Origin: Pseudomonas lactis
GTDB lineage: Bacteria > Pseudomonadota > Gammaproteobacteria > Pseudomonadales > Pseudomonadaceae
DNA length: 64,000 bases
Assembly (NCBI RefSeq): GCF_001439845.1
Contig: NZ_JYLO01000012.1
Location: 62,001-126,000 of the forward strand
Direction of reading: 5' to 3'
The notes beneath the pieces are model-generated. The model did no database searches. It was not told the DNA's origin and worked only from the letters and a program-made list of their open reading frames with translations. Positions 41,963 through 50,511 of the stretch are shown piece by piece (the stretch's first letter is position 1; every line of letters starts with the position of its first letter). A program made the translations under genes and the position numbers.

Positions 41963-41984
41963 AAAATGTACTGGTTGGTTAATT
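41963..41984. promoter_or_regulatory. Candidate operator of the quinate/shikimate cluster, site 2
   Basis: Upstream of aroQ. On the minus strand it reads AATTAACCAACCA followed by GTACATTTT, sharing TAACC and GTACATTTT with site 1 at 37765-37786. Its distance from the aroQ start suits an operator overlapping the promoter. Confidence 0.48.
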
Positions 41985-42068
41985 TGGTCAATGGATGGCA
42001 GCGGATCTGTTCGGTGATCGAACGTTTAATCAAGGCAAACGCTCGGCTCAATCGGATTAGATATCAAT

Positions 42069-42084
42069 TGAAAACCATTCTCGA
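42069..42084. promoter_or_regulatory. Candidate Fur box upstream of hasI
   Basis: TGAAAACCATTCTCGA resembles the Fur palindrome TGAGAATNATTCTCA with several mismatches. It lies about 50 bases before hasI, where iron control of this sigma factor is expected. Weaker than the box before hasR. Confidence 0.4.
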
Positions 42085-42132
42085 CAACGCTTAAGATGCC
42101 CGCCTGTTTCCTTAACATTCCAGGGAGTCGGT

Positions 42133-42654
42133 TTGTCGGACGTGGATCTCAAGGGCCTGTTTCTCAAGCACGCTGATACGCTGCGCGGGTATCTGGCCCG
42201 CAGAGTACGGGACCCGCAATTGGCCGCAGACCTGGTGCAGGAGAGCTTCCTGCGCCTGGCAGAAAAACCGGCCGGTGAGCGTATCGACAACTCCCAGGGC
42301 TATCTCTATCGAACGGCGAGCAATCTGCTGATCGACCATATTCGCCAGGAAGCACGGCGCAAGACCGACACCGTGCCCCACGAGGCGCTGGCCGAGATTG
42401 AAGATGACGTGGCCGGGTTGGAGGCTCAGGCAATGGCGCAGCAACAGCGGCAGGCATTGAAGCAGGCGCTTTCGGAATTGCCGGCGCGCACCCAGCAGAT
42501 TTTCCGCTTGAACCGTATCGAAGGCATGACCCATGCTCAGGTCGCCCGGCATCTGGACATCAGCGACAGCAGCGTGCAAAAGCATCTGGCCAAGGCCCTG
42601 GCCTATGTGATGCAGCGCTTGCAGGAAGGCGAGGTGACGCCATCCGACGAATGA
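42133..42654 (+). CDS. hasI: ECF sigma factor of the haem-uptake system
   Basis: 173-residue FecI-type sigma factor. Region 2 at about 15-80 (LRGYLARRVRDPQLAADLVQESFLRL) and region 4 at about 115-165 (LPARTQQIFRLNRIEGMTHAQVARHLDISDSSVQKHL with its helix-turn-helix). It directs RNA polymerase to hasR when the receptor is loaded with haem-HasA. Translation most likely begins at TTG 42133 after CAGGGAG. It is followed by the anti-sigma/transducer gene hasS. Confidence 0.9.
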   Translation: MSDVDLKGLFLKHADTLRGYLARRVRDPQLAADLVQESFLRLAEKPAGERIDNSQGYLYRTASNLLIDHIRQEARRKTDTVPHEALAEIEDDVAGLEAQAMAQQQRQALKQALSELPARTQQIFRLNRIEGMTHAQVARHLDISDSSVQKHLAKALAYVMQRLQEGEVTPSDE

Positions 42655-42717
42655 ATTACCGAAAAACGCCAGGCCAGACGTCACAGCGTCTATATAACGA
42701 GAATTCGAGATTCACAC

Positions 42718-43716
42718 GTGAATAGCCAGGGACCGCAACAGCACAGCATTACCGAGGCGGCCGCCGAGTGGGCGGTGCGCCTGCACGCCGGTGCCTTGAG
42801 CGAACAGGAACAAGCCGAACTGCGCCAGTGGATCGCCCGCGACAGCCGCCACGAAGCGGCCCTGCGGTTTGCCGAGCAGACCTGGGCGGCGCTGGGCGAG
42901 GTGCACAAGGACGAGGGTGTACACAGACAGCGCCCGCCCGCGCCCGCTATACCCTTGCGCCGCGCCAAACGTCGAAGGCCGTGGCAACGTGCGGCCGCCG
43001 TGGCGCTGGTGCTGGTGGCGGCGGGCATCGGCTGGGTACGCGGGCCGGATGCCTTGCTGCGCTTGCAGGCCGACTACGTCACCCACAAAGGCGAAGTGCG
43101 CACGGTGCACCTTGCCGATGGCAGCGTGGTGGAGCTGGATTCCGATAGCGCCATTCGCCTTGAGTACGACGGCGTACAGCGCGGCGTCAACCTGCTCCAG
43201 GGCTCGGCGATTTTTCAGGTGGCGCCGATGGCCGGCGAAGAAACCCGACCGTTCGTGGTGCACAGTGCCGGCGGCCAGACCCGGGCGCTGGGCACACGGT
43301 TTGTGGTCGAACGTGAGCGCGAGAGCCAGGCCTGGGTGGGTGTGCTGCAACACAGCGTCGAAGTGTCAGTGCCGGCTTCACCCAGAAACGGCCCTGCCGA
43401 GCAGGTCCTGCAACAGGGCCAGGCTGCGCGCTACAGCCCCCAGGACGGGGTGGTCAGCCTGGATCAGTTTGATGTGGATCGCGCCACCAGTTGGCACCGT
43501 GGTGTGTTGATCTTCGACCGGCAGCCGCTGGCCAAGGTCATCGAGCAACTCAACCGTTACCGCCCCGGGCGTGTGGTGTTGGCTAACGCGGACCTGGGCG
43601 AGCGCGAAGTCAGCGGCGTCTTCCGCCTGGACATGCTCGACAGCGCCCTGGCCACCCTGACCCAAGAGCTTCAAGTGCAACGCGTGGAGCTGGCTGGCCT
43701 CAGCCTGATCTACTGA
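42718..43716 (+). CDS. hasS: FecR-type anti-sigma factor/transducer
   Basis: 332 residues beginning at GTG. N-terminal FecR cytoplasmic domain (about 8-65, AAEWAVRLHAGALSEQEQAELRQWI), one membrane helix (about 92-110, WQRAAAVALVLVAAGIGW), and a periplasmic FecR domain (DYVTHKGEVRTVHLADGSVVELDS) ending in an STN-like region (VIEQLNRYRPGRVVLANADL). It holds HasI inactive and releases it upon the signal from the HasR N-terminal domain. It lies 63 bases downstream of hasI. Confidence 0.9.
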   Translation: MNSQGPQQHSITEAAAEWAVRLHAGALSEQEQAELRQWIARDSRHEAALRFAEQTWAALGEVHKDEGVHRQRPPAPAIPLRRAKRRRPWQRAAAVALVLVAAGIGWVRGPDALLRLQADYVTHKGEVRTVHLADGSVVELDSDSAIRLEYDGVQRGVNLLQGSAIFQVAPMAGEETRPFVVHSAGGQTRALGTRFVVERERESQAWVGVLQHSVEVSVPASPRNGPAEQVLQQGQAARYSPQDGVVSLDQFDVDRATSWHRGVLIFDRQPLAKVIEQLNRYRPGRVVLANADLGEREVSGVFRLDMLDSALATLTQELQVQRVELAGLSLIY

Positions 43717-43744
43717 CCTTCCCCCGTTAAAAACCGATGCCCCT

Positions 43745-43823
43745 GTAGGCGCGAGCTCGCTCGCGAAAATACCCAGGGCACCGCGTTTTCGTTGAAGTTC
43801 TTCGCGAGCAAGCTCGCTCCTGC
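43745..43823. repeat. REP doublet (REPIN), GCGAGC type, diverged
   Basis: Inverted pair between hasS and hasR with one arm altered (GCGCGAGCTCGCTCGCG). It is the only REP in the whole has locus and sits directly upstream of the hasR control region. Confidence 0.85.
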
Positions 43824-43866
43824 AAAAAATATTACTGACTTCCCGCGCCTCGCACGTCTTGCTAGG

Positions 43867-43882
43867 TGAGAAGTATTCGCAT
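43867..43882. promoter_or_regulatory. Fur box upstream of hasR
   Basis: TGAGAAGTATTCGCAT matches the palindrome TGAGAATNATTCTCAT at all but two or three positions. It lies about 35 bases before the chosen hasR ATG. It also makes the in-frame GTG at 43866 an unlikely start. Confidence 0.65.
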
Positions 43883-43916
43883 AAACAAAAAATGCTCAGC
43901 GCAGGGATCACCACCA

Positions 43917-46571
43917 ATGTCAGCACTCACCAAGGGGCGTACCACCGGCAGCCGCTTAGCCCTGGCCATTCACCTGGGGTTGTTCACCGTGGCCGTACCG
44001 GCCTATGCGCAGCCTCCAGCTGCCACGGCTCAGTCCGCCGTGTTGACGTTCGATATCCCTGCGCAATCCCTCGGCAGTGCGGTGCTGGCGTTCGCTGACC
44101 AGGCCGGCCTGCAAGTGCTGTTCGACAGCCAGCGTCTGCACGGGCTGAGCAGCACCGCGCTCAAGGGGCGATTTGACGTGCAGGAAGGCCTGGGCCGCCT
44201 GCTGGGTGCCGCCCCGGTGGAGTATCGCTTTACCGGCGATCGCCAGGTCACCCTCACCCGGGTCGAGCAACAGGCCGGTGCCCTGGCCTTGGCCACCACC
44301 ACGGTCACCGGCCTGCACCCGCAGGATTGGGTGTATTCAACTCCGCGCGCGGTGAGCGTGGTGGGGCGCGAACAGCTGGATCGCAACCCGCCGCGTCATG
44401 CCGCCGAGATGCTGGAAGAGGCGCCGGGCGTCTACTCCGCCGTCAGCCAGCAAGACCCAGGGTTGTCGGTGAATATCCGCGGTATCCAGGACTATGGCCT
44501 GGTCAATATGTCGGTCGATGGCATGCGCCAGAATTACCAGCAAAGTGGTCACCAGCAACGCAATGGCACGCTGTATGTCGACCCGGAGTTGCTGTCCGAG
44601 GTGGTGATCGAAAAGGGCGCGACCTCCACCCAGGGCGGTGCGGGGGTGATTGGCGGGGTGGCGAACTTCCGCACGCTTGAAGCCGCTGACCTGCTCAAGG
44701 ATGGCAAGCAAGTCGGCGGGCGCATTCGGCTCACCTCGGGGCTGGGTGGGCGCAGCAACGGCACGCACTTTATCGGCAGTTCGGCGTTTGCGGTGGGCAC
44801 CGATGTCTGGGACATGCTGGTGGCCGCCAGCGAGCGTCACCTCGGTGATTACAACCCCGGTACCCGGGGCAGCATTGGCGAGTTGCGTACTGGCGCTTCG
44901 TACATGCCGGCGAGTGAGGAGCGGATCAAAAACACCACCGTTGCCTATTCGGGCTCGGTGATGCGTTCACGCTTGCTCAAGCTGGGGCTCAATCTTCCGG
45001 TTGAGCAGCGCCTGCAACTGAGCTACCTGGTCACCGAGGTCGACTACGACGACGTCAATATGATGACCGCCGAAAAGCCCCAGTTATGGGAAAAGCTCGG
45101 CAGCAGCAACGTCAAGGCGCAGAACTTCGCGCTCGATTACAGCTATGCGCCAGACAACCCGCTGATCGACTTCAAGGCCAAGCTCTACCATGTGGATACC
45201 CGCAACGACCAATCCACCCTGGCCCGGGGTATCAACAAGGCTTACGACGTCACCTATCAAACCAATACCTACGGCGCGCAGGCGCAGAACATCTCGACCT
45301 TTGCCCTTACGGAGCTGGCCACCCTCAAGGCCAACTATGGGTTGGAATTTTTCTACGACAAGGTCCGACCGGACTCCAACCAGGGGGTAGAGGCGGGCTC
45401 GGCGCTGACGGCTTCGGCGGCAGAGAGCATCACGCCCAAAGGTGATCGCGCCATGGGCAGCCTGTTCGGGCGCCTGGACTTCGACTACGACGGTTGGCTG
45501 AACCTCAACGCCGGCTTGCGTTATGACCGTTATCGGCTGCGCGGCGATACCGGCTTGAACACCCGTACCTTCATCATTGGCACCACTCGCCAGATCAGTG
45601 TGCCCACCACTTATGACGTGGATCGCGAGGAGGGCCGTTTTTCGCCGACGTTTGGCTTGTCGGTCAAGCCGGGTGTGGAGTGGCTGCAACTCTTCGCCAC
45701 CTATGGCAAGGGTTGGCGCCCGCCGGCTGTGACCGAAACCATGGTCAGTGGCCGGCCCCACGGCGGCGGTTCGGAGTCGATTTTCCCCAACCCTTACCTG
45801 AAGCCGGAGCGGTCCACGGCGTGGGAAGTCGGCTTCAATGTGCTCAAGGAAGACCTGCTGTTTTCCGATGATCGCATGGGCATGAAGGTGTCCTACTTCA
45901 ACACCCGGGTCGATGACTTTTCCTATATGGCCCTGGGCGTGCAGCCGCCGGGTTATGGCAACATCAATATCGGCAGTGCGGCCTATGTGAACAACCTGGA
46001 GACCACGCGTTTTCGGGGGCTTGAATACCAACTCGATTACGACGCCGGTTTTGCCTACGGCCAGTTCAACTACACGCGCATGCTTGGCAGCAATCAGTTC
46101 TGCAGCAAAACCGCGTGGCTGGGCGGCGTGACCAAGACCCAGAAACGCCCGGGTAACCGTGCCCCGGTGGACGCGATGGTGCCGGACGACGCAGCCAATG
46201 CCGGCGTGGGTTGCAGCGCGATCCTCGGCTCCTCCGAACACATGCCCATGGACCGCGGCACCGCCACGCTGGGCGCGCGGTTCTTTGAACGCAAGCTGGA
46301 CGTGGGTGTGCGTGCCCGCTACAGCGCCGGCTACTACGTCAAGGGCGCCGCCGGGGTAACCACCTCGCAAACCGGCGTCTACCCCGCTGACTGGAAGCCC
46401 TACACCGTCTACGACCTGTATGGCAGCTACCGCGCCACCGACCAATTGACCCTGCGCCTGGCCATGGAAAACGTCACCGACCGCGCCTACCTGGTGCCGC
46501 TCGGGGATGTGCTGGCCTTCACCCTGGGCCGTGGGCGCACCGTGCAGGGCACCGTTGAATATCAGTTCTGA
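43917..46571 (+). CDS. hasR: TonB-dependent haem/haemophore receptor HasR
   Basis: 884 residues from the ATG at 43917. Signal peptide about 1-31 (cleaved after AYA), STN signalling domain (about 40-110, FDIPAQSLGSAVLAFADQAG, then VLFDSQRLHGL), plug domain (about 130-255, PRHAAEMLEEAPGVYSAVSQ) and a 22-strand barrel with the usual C-terminal phenylalanine (TVEYQF). The STN domain shows the receptor also signals to HasS/HasI. It accepts haem from HasA, whose gene follows. A Fur box lies upstream. The start could be shifted by a few codons. Confidence 0.92.
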   Translation: MSALTKGRTTGSRLALAIHLGLFTVAVPAYAQPPAATAQSAVLTFDIPAQSLGSAVLAFADQAGLQVLFDSQRLHGLSSTALKGRFDVQEGLGRLLGAAPVEYRFTGDRQVTLTRVEQQAGALALATTTVTGLHPQDWVYSTPRAVSVVGREQLDRNPPRHAAEMLEEAPGVYSAVSQQDPGLSVNIRGIQDYGLVNMSVDGMRQNYQQSGHQQRNGTLYVDPELLSEVVIEKGATSTQGGAGVIGGVANFRTLEAADLLKDGKQVGGRIRLTSGLGGRSNGTHFIGSSAFAVGTDVWDMLVAASERHLGDYNPGTRGSIGELRTGASYMPASEERIKNTTVAYSGSVMRSRLLKLGLNLPVEQRLQLSYLVTEVDYDDVNMMTAEKPQLWEKLGSSNVKAQNFALDYSYAPDNPLIDFKAKLYHVDTRNDQSTLARGINKAYDVTYQTNTYGAQAQNISTFALTELATLKANYGLEFFYDKVRPDSNQGVEAGSALTASAAESITPKGDRAMGSLFGRLDFDYDGWLNLNAGLRYDRYRLRGDTGLNTRTFIIGTTRQISVPTTYDVDREEGRFSPTFGLSVKPGVEWLQLFATYGKGWRPPAVTETMVSGRPHGGGSESIFPNPYLKPERSTAWEVGFNVLKEDLLFSDDRMGMKVSYFNTRVDDFSYMALGVQPPGYGNINIGSAAYVNNLETTRFRGLEYQLDYDAGFAYGQFNYTRMLGSNQFCSKTAWLGGVTKTQKRPGNRAPVDAMVPDDAANAGVGCSAILGSSEHMPMDRGTATLGARFFERKLDVGVRARYSAGYYVKGAAGVTTSQTGVYPADWKPYTVYDLYGSYRATDQLTLRLAMENVTDRAYLVPLGDVLAFTLGRGRTVQGTVEYQF

Positions 46572-46652
46572 CCGCTTTTGCCCAGTGACGGGCAAAACCA
46601 CAGCAGGCACCGGCTTGCTGGGGAGTGACCACCCAATGACTTGGAGTTTTGC

Positions 46653-47273
46653 ATGAGCATTTCTATTTCATACAGCACGACCTACGCCGCCAGCACCGTC
46701 GCCCAATACCTGAACGACTGGTCGGCTTACTTTGGTGATCTCAACCACCGTGAAGGTTCGGTAAAAGAGGGTGTGAACACCGGTGGTTTCAACCCGGGGC
46801 CGTTCGATGGCACCCAATATGGCGTGACAAGCAGCATCAGCGATGCGGCGGTGGTGGCTGAAGGCAGCCTGCATTACACCCTGTTCAATCCGCCGACCCA
46901 CACGCTGTGGGGTTCGCTCGACGGCCTGACCCTGGGCGATACCCTCGCCGGCGGCGCGAGCAGCGGTGGCTACACCATCGCCAACCAGGAAGTCAGCTTC
47001 ACCAACCTGGGCCTGTCGAGCCTGCAATCCGAAGGCCGCGATGGCCAGGTGCACAAAATCGTGTACGGCCTGATGAGTGGCGACAGTTCGGCGCTGGCCT
47101 CGGCCATCGACACCCTGCTCAAGGGCATCGACCCAAGCCTGTCGGTCAACTCCACCTTCGATCAACTGGCCGCTGCCGGTGTGGCCCATCAGGAGCCGGC
47201 TGCATTTGCGGCTGCCGATGTGGGCCTGGTGGGTATTCAGGACGCGCCGCACGACTTCGCCCTGGCCGCCTGA
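46653..47273 (+). CDS. hasA: Extracellular haemophore HasA
   Basis: 206-residue secreted haem-binding protein without an N-terminal signal, as expected for type I secretion. Both axial ligands of the Serratia protein are conserved at the same numbers: H32 in GDLNHREG and Y75 in GSLHYTLF; the tyrosine partner H83 is also kept (PPTHTLWG). Later conserved segments are SLQSEGRDGQVHKIVYGLMSGD and SVNSTFDQLAAAGV. The extreme C-terminus (HDFALAA) is the likely secretion signal recognised by HasD. A ribosome site TTGGAG precedes the ATG, and a strong terminator follows the stop. Confidence 0.95.
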   Translation: MSISISYSTTYAASTVAQYLNDWSAYFGDLNHREGSVKEGVNTGGFNPGPFDGTQYGVTSSISDAAVVAEGSLHYTLFNPPTHTLWGSLDGLTLGDTLAGGASSGGYTIANQEVSFTNLGLSSLQSEGRDGQVHKIVYGLMSGDSSALASAIDTLLKGIDPSLSVNSTFDQLAAAGVAHQEPAAFAAADVGLVGIQDAPHDFALAA

Positions 47274-47281
47274 TGCAAAAA

Positions 47282-47313
47282 AGCCGATGAAAGATCGCTC
47301 TTTCATCGGCTTT
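47282..47313 (+). terminator. Intrinsic terminator after hasA
   Basis: Perfect 13-bp stem AGCCGATGAAAGA (47282-47294) with TCTTTCATCGGCT (47299-47311), then a short T run. It lies between hasA and hasD and should limit read-through to the exporter genes. The arms are unusually long and symmetrical. Confidence 0.85.
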
Positions 47314-47443
47314 GCTCGAACACCGTCGCCGCCCGAGTGCTTGCAGGCCAGGGCGGCGGCGGCTGCAAATTCTGTGGGCGCGCCACAGGTGCTGTCAACG
47401 CACCGGGCGGGCCCTTGCTTGACTCTTCAATGGGATGCCCTTC

Positions 47444-49192
47444 ATGACTCGGCCCGGTGCCAAGCGCGCGAATGAGATGCTGGCTGCACTCACCGCCTAT
47501 AAAAGCGCCTTCTTCAACATTGGCCTGTTCTCGGCGGTGATCAACCTGCTGATGCTGGCCCCGGCGCTGTATATGTTGCAGGTGTACGACCGCGTATTGG
47601 CCTCGGGCAACCAGATGACCCTGCTGATGCTGACGCTGATGATCCTCGGCCTCTTCGGCTTGATGGGCGCGCTGGAGTGGGTGCGCAGCCAGGTGGTGAT
47701 TCGCCTCGGTACGCAGATGGACATGCGCTTGAACCAGCGTGTATTCGACGCCGCCTATGAAGCCCAACTCAAGGGTGGCACCCAAGCGGCGGGCCAGGCC
47801 CTGCACGACCTGACCACCTTGCGCCAGTTCGCCACCGGCCAGGCGTTGTTCGCCTTTTTCGATGCGCCGTGGTTTCCGGTGTACCTGCTGGTGATCTTCC
47901 TGTTCCACCCCTGGCTGGGCCTGCTGGCATTGGGTGGGGCGTTGCTTCTGATCGCATTGGCCTGGGCTAATCATTATGTCAGCCAGGCACCGATGGCCCT
48001 GGCCAGCCAACTGTCGATCAGCGCCAGCCAGCAGGCCACGGCCAACCTGCGCAACGCCGACACCATTGAAGCCATGGGCATGCTCGCCACCTTGCGCGGG
48101 CGTTGGTTCAGCCAGCATCAGGCGTTTCTGGTGCAGCAGAACCTGGCCAGTGAAAAGACTGCGGTGGTCACGGCCTGGTCCAAGGGCGTACGCCTGGCCC
48201 TGCAATCGCTCGTGCTGGGCCTGGGCGCCTGGTTGGCGGTCAACGGCGACATAACGCCGGGGATGATGATTGCCGGCTCGATCCTGATGGGACGTGTGCT
48301 CAGCCCCATCGACCAGTTAATCGGCGTGTGGAAACAATGGGGTTCGGCGCGCCTGGCCTATGAGCGCTTGTCGTTGATGCTGCAGGACAACCCGGCGCGG
48401 CCGGTGCGCATGAGCCTGCCCGTGCCCAAGGGCCAGGTGAGCGTGGAGCAGATCAGCGCCTGCGCGCCCGGCAGCCGACGTCCGGCGTTGGCAAACCTGG
48501 GTTTCAGCCTGCCGGCGGGGGATGTACTCGGTGTTATCGGCCCATCGGGGTGCGGCAAGTCCACCCTGGCGCGGGTGCTGGTGGGGGCCTGGGCACCCTT
48601 GGCCGGCAAGGTGCGCCTTGATGGCGCCGACCTGGCCCTGTGGGACAAGCAACAACTCGGCCCGCATATCGGTTACCTGCCCCAGGACATCCAATTATTC
48701 GCCGGCAGCATCGCCCAGAACATCGCGCGTTTTGAAGCGGTGGAGGCCGACACCGTCCTCGCGGCCGCGCAAATGGCCGGCGTGCATGAATTGATTCTGC
48801 AACTGCCCCAGGGCTACGACACGCAACTGGGGGAGGGCGGCGCGGGCTTGTCCGGCGGGCAAAAGCAGCGGGTGGCCTTGGCGCGTGCGCTGTATGGGTT
48901 ACCGGCACTGATCGTGCTGGACGAGCCGAACGCCAACCTCGACGAAGTGGGCGAACAGGCGTTGCTGCAGGCCATCACCCAGCTCAAGCAGCAGCGCCGC
49001 ACCTTGATCCTGATTACCCACAAACCCAACGTGCTGAGCCTCACCGACCAGTTGCTGATCCTCAAGGACGGCCAGATGCAAGCGTTCGGCCCCACGGCGC
49101 GAGTGCTGGAGGCGCGGCAAAAAACTGCGGCAAACAAACCGGTCTCGACCATGAGCATGAGCTACCGCCTCGGTGCAGGAAAACCCGCATGA
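47444..49192 (+). CDS. hasD: Type I secretion ABC transporter HasD
   Basis: 582 residues, the inner-membrane ATPase of the HasDEF type I secretion system. The N-terminal membrane domain (about 25-300) has six helices; the nucleotide-binding domain carries Walker A GPSGCGKST (about 365), signature LSGGQKQRVALARAL and Walker B LIVLDEPNANLD. It has no C39 peptidase domain, as in the HasD/PrtD group. Start at 47444 (MTRPGAKRANEMLAALTAYK) or three codons upstream. It overlaps hasE by 4 bases. Confidence 0.93.
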   Translation: MTRPGAKRANEMLAALTAYKSAFFNIGLFSAVINLLMLAPALYMLQVYDRVLASGNQMTLLMLTLMILGLFGLMGALEWVRSQVVIRLGTQMDMRLNQRVFDAAYEAQLKGGTQAAGQALHDLTTLRQFATGQALFAFFDAPWFPVYLLVIFLFHPWLGLLALGGALLLIALAWANHYVSQAPMALASQLSISASQQATANLRNADTIEAMGMLATLRGRWFSQHQAFLVQQNLASEKTAVVTAWSKGVRLALQSLVLGLGAWLAVNGDITPGMMIAGSILMGRVLSPIDQLIGVWKQWGSARLAYERLSLMLQDNPARPVRMSLPVPKGQVSVEQISACAPGSRRPALANLGFSLPAGDVLGVIGPSGCGKSTLARVLVGAWAPLAGKVRLDGADLALWDKQQLGPHIGYLPQDIQLFAGSIAQNIARFEAVEADTVLAAAQMAGVHELILQLPQGYDTQLGEGGAGLSGGQKQRVALARALYGLPALIVLDEPNANLDEVGEQALLQAITQLKQQRRTLILITHKPNVLSLTDQLLILKDGQMQAFGPTARVLEARQKTAANKPVSTMSMSYRLGAGKPA

Positions 49193-50511
49193 GCCAGAGC
49201 AAGCCCATTTTGCTCAGTGACCCGTCTAACGTGCTGGCGCTGGATGACAAAAAATACTCACGCCTGGGTTGGTGGCTGGTGCTCGGCGGCTTTGCCGGGT
49301 TCCTCGGCTGGGCGGCGCTGGCGCCGTTGGACAAGGGCGTGGCGGTGCCGGGCAAGGTCATGGTGTCGGGGCATCGCAAGACGGTGCAGCACCCATCGGG
49401 CGGGATCGTCGAGCGTATCCAGGTGCGTGACGGTGACCGGGTCAGCGCGGGCCAGGTGTTGTTGCGGTTGAAGCAAACCCCGTTGCGCGGGCAGATGCAG
49501 TCATTGCGCAGCCAATACCTGGCGTCGTTGGCCAGCGAAGCGCGCTTGAGTGCCGAGAGTGAAGGCTTGCAGACCATTGTGTTCAGCCCCGAGCTGCTGG
49601 CCGATCCCGACGCCGCGAACACCCTGAGCCTGCAACGCCAGCTATTCAACAGCCGTGCCCAGGCACTGGCTACCGAACAGGCGGGCCTGCGTGAAACTAT
49701 CGCTGGCTTTGAAGCGCAGTTGCGCGGCACGCGGGCCTCCCAGGCAAGCAAGGTTTTGCAGCGCGCGGCGTTGAATGAGCAGCTTCAGGGGCTGCGCGAG
49801 TTGGCGCGTGAGGGTTATATCCCGCGCAATCGCCTGCTCGACAGCGAGCGGCTGTACGCGCAAATCGACGGTGCCATCGCTGAGGATTTTGGCCGTATCG
49901 GCCAGTTGCAGCGCCAGGTACTGGAACTGCGCCTGCGCATCCGCCAGCTCGGCGAGGACTTTCAGAAAGACCTGCGCAGCCAGTTGGCCGAGACCCGCAC
50001 CCGCAGCGACGACTTGCGCAATCGCCTGGCCTCTGCCGAATTCGAACTGGCCAACAGCCTGGTCCGCGCACCGGCGTCTGGCGTGGTGGTGGGGTTGCAG
50101 GTGTACACCGAAGGCGGGGTGATCCAGCCCGGCCAGACGCTGATGGACATCGTGCCCGAAGGCGAGCCACTGCTGGTGGAAGCACGGGTGCCGGTGCAGA
50201 TGATCGACAAGGTGCACCCAGGCTTGCCGGTTGAATTGATGTTCTCGGCGTTCAACCAGTCCACCACGCCACGGGTGGCGGGCGAAGTCACCTTGGTCTC
50301 GGCCGACCGCCAGGTCGATGAGCGCACCGATGAGCCGTATTACACGCTGCGGGCCCAGGTCAGCGCGGCGGGTATGCAACAACTGGACGGCGTGCAGATC
50401 CGCCCGGGGATGCCGGTGGAAACCTTCGTCAAGACCGGCGAGCGCTCGATGCTCAACTACCTGTTCAAACCTTTGCTGGACCGCACCCATATGGCCCTGG
50501 TGGAAGAATGA
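49189..50511 (+). CDS. hasE: Type I secretion membrane-fusion protein HasE
   Basis: 440-residue HlyD-family adaptor linking HasD to the outer-membrane channel. One N-terminal membrane helix (about 25-45, WWLVLGGFAGFLGWAALAPL), lipoyl-like halves around KTVQHPSGGIVERIQVRDGD and ASGVVVGLQVYTEGGVIQPG, a long coiled coil between them (about 110-280) and a beta-barrel tail (VPVQMIDKVHPGLPVELMFSAF). It overlaps hasD and hasF by 4 bases each, showing tight coupling. Confidence 0.93.
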   Translation: MSQSKPILLSDPSNVLALDDKKYSRLGWWLVLGGFAGFLGWAALAPLDKGVAVPGKVMVSGHRKTVQHPSGGIVERIQVRDGDRVSAGQVLLRLKQTPLRGQMQSLRSQYLASLASEARLSAESEGLQTIVFSPELLADPDAANTLSLQRQLFNSRAQALATEQAGLRETIAGFEAQLRGTRASQASKVLQRAALNEQLQGLRELAREGYIPRNRLLDSERLYAQIDGAIAEDFGRIGQLQRQVLELRLRIRQLGEDFQKDLRSQLAETRTRSDDLRNRLASAEFELANSLVRAPASGVVVGLQVYTEGGVIQPGQTLMDIVPEGEPLLVEARVPVQMIDKVHPGLPVELMFSAFNQSTTPRVAGEVTLVSADRQVDERTDEPYYTLRAQVSAAGMQQLDGVQIRPGMPVETFVKTGERSMLNYLFKPLLDRTHMALVEE

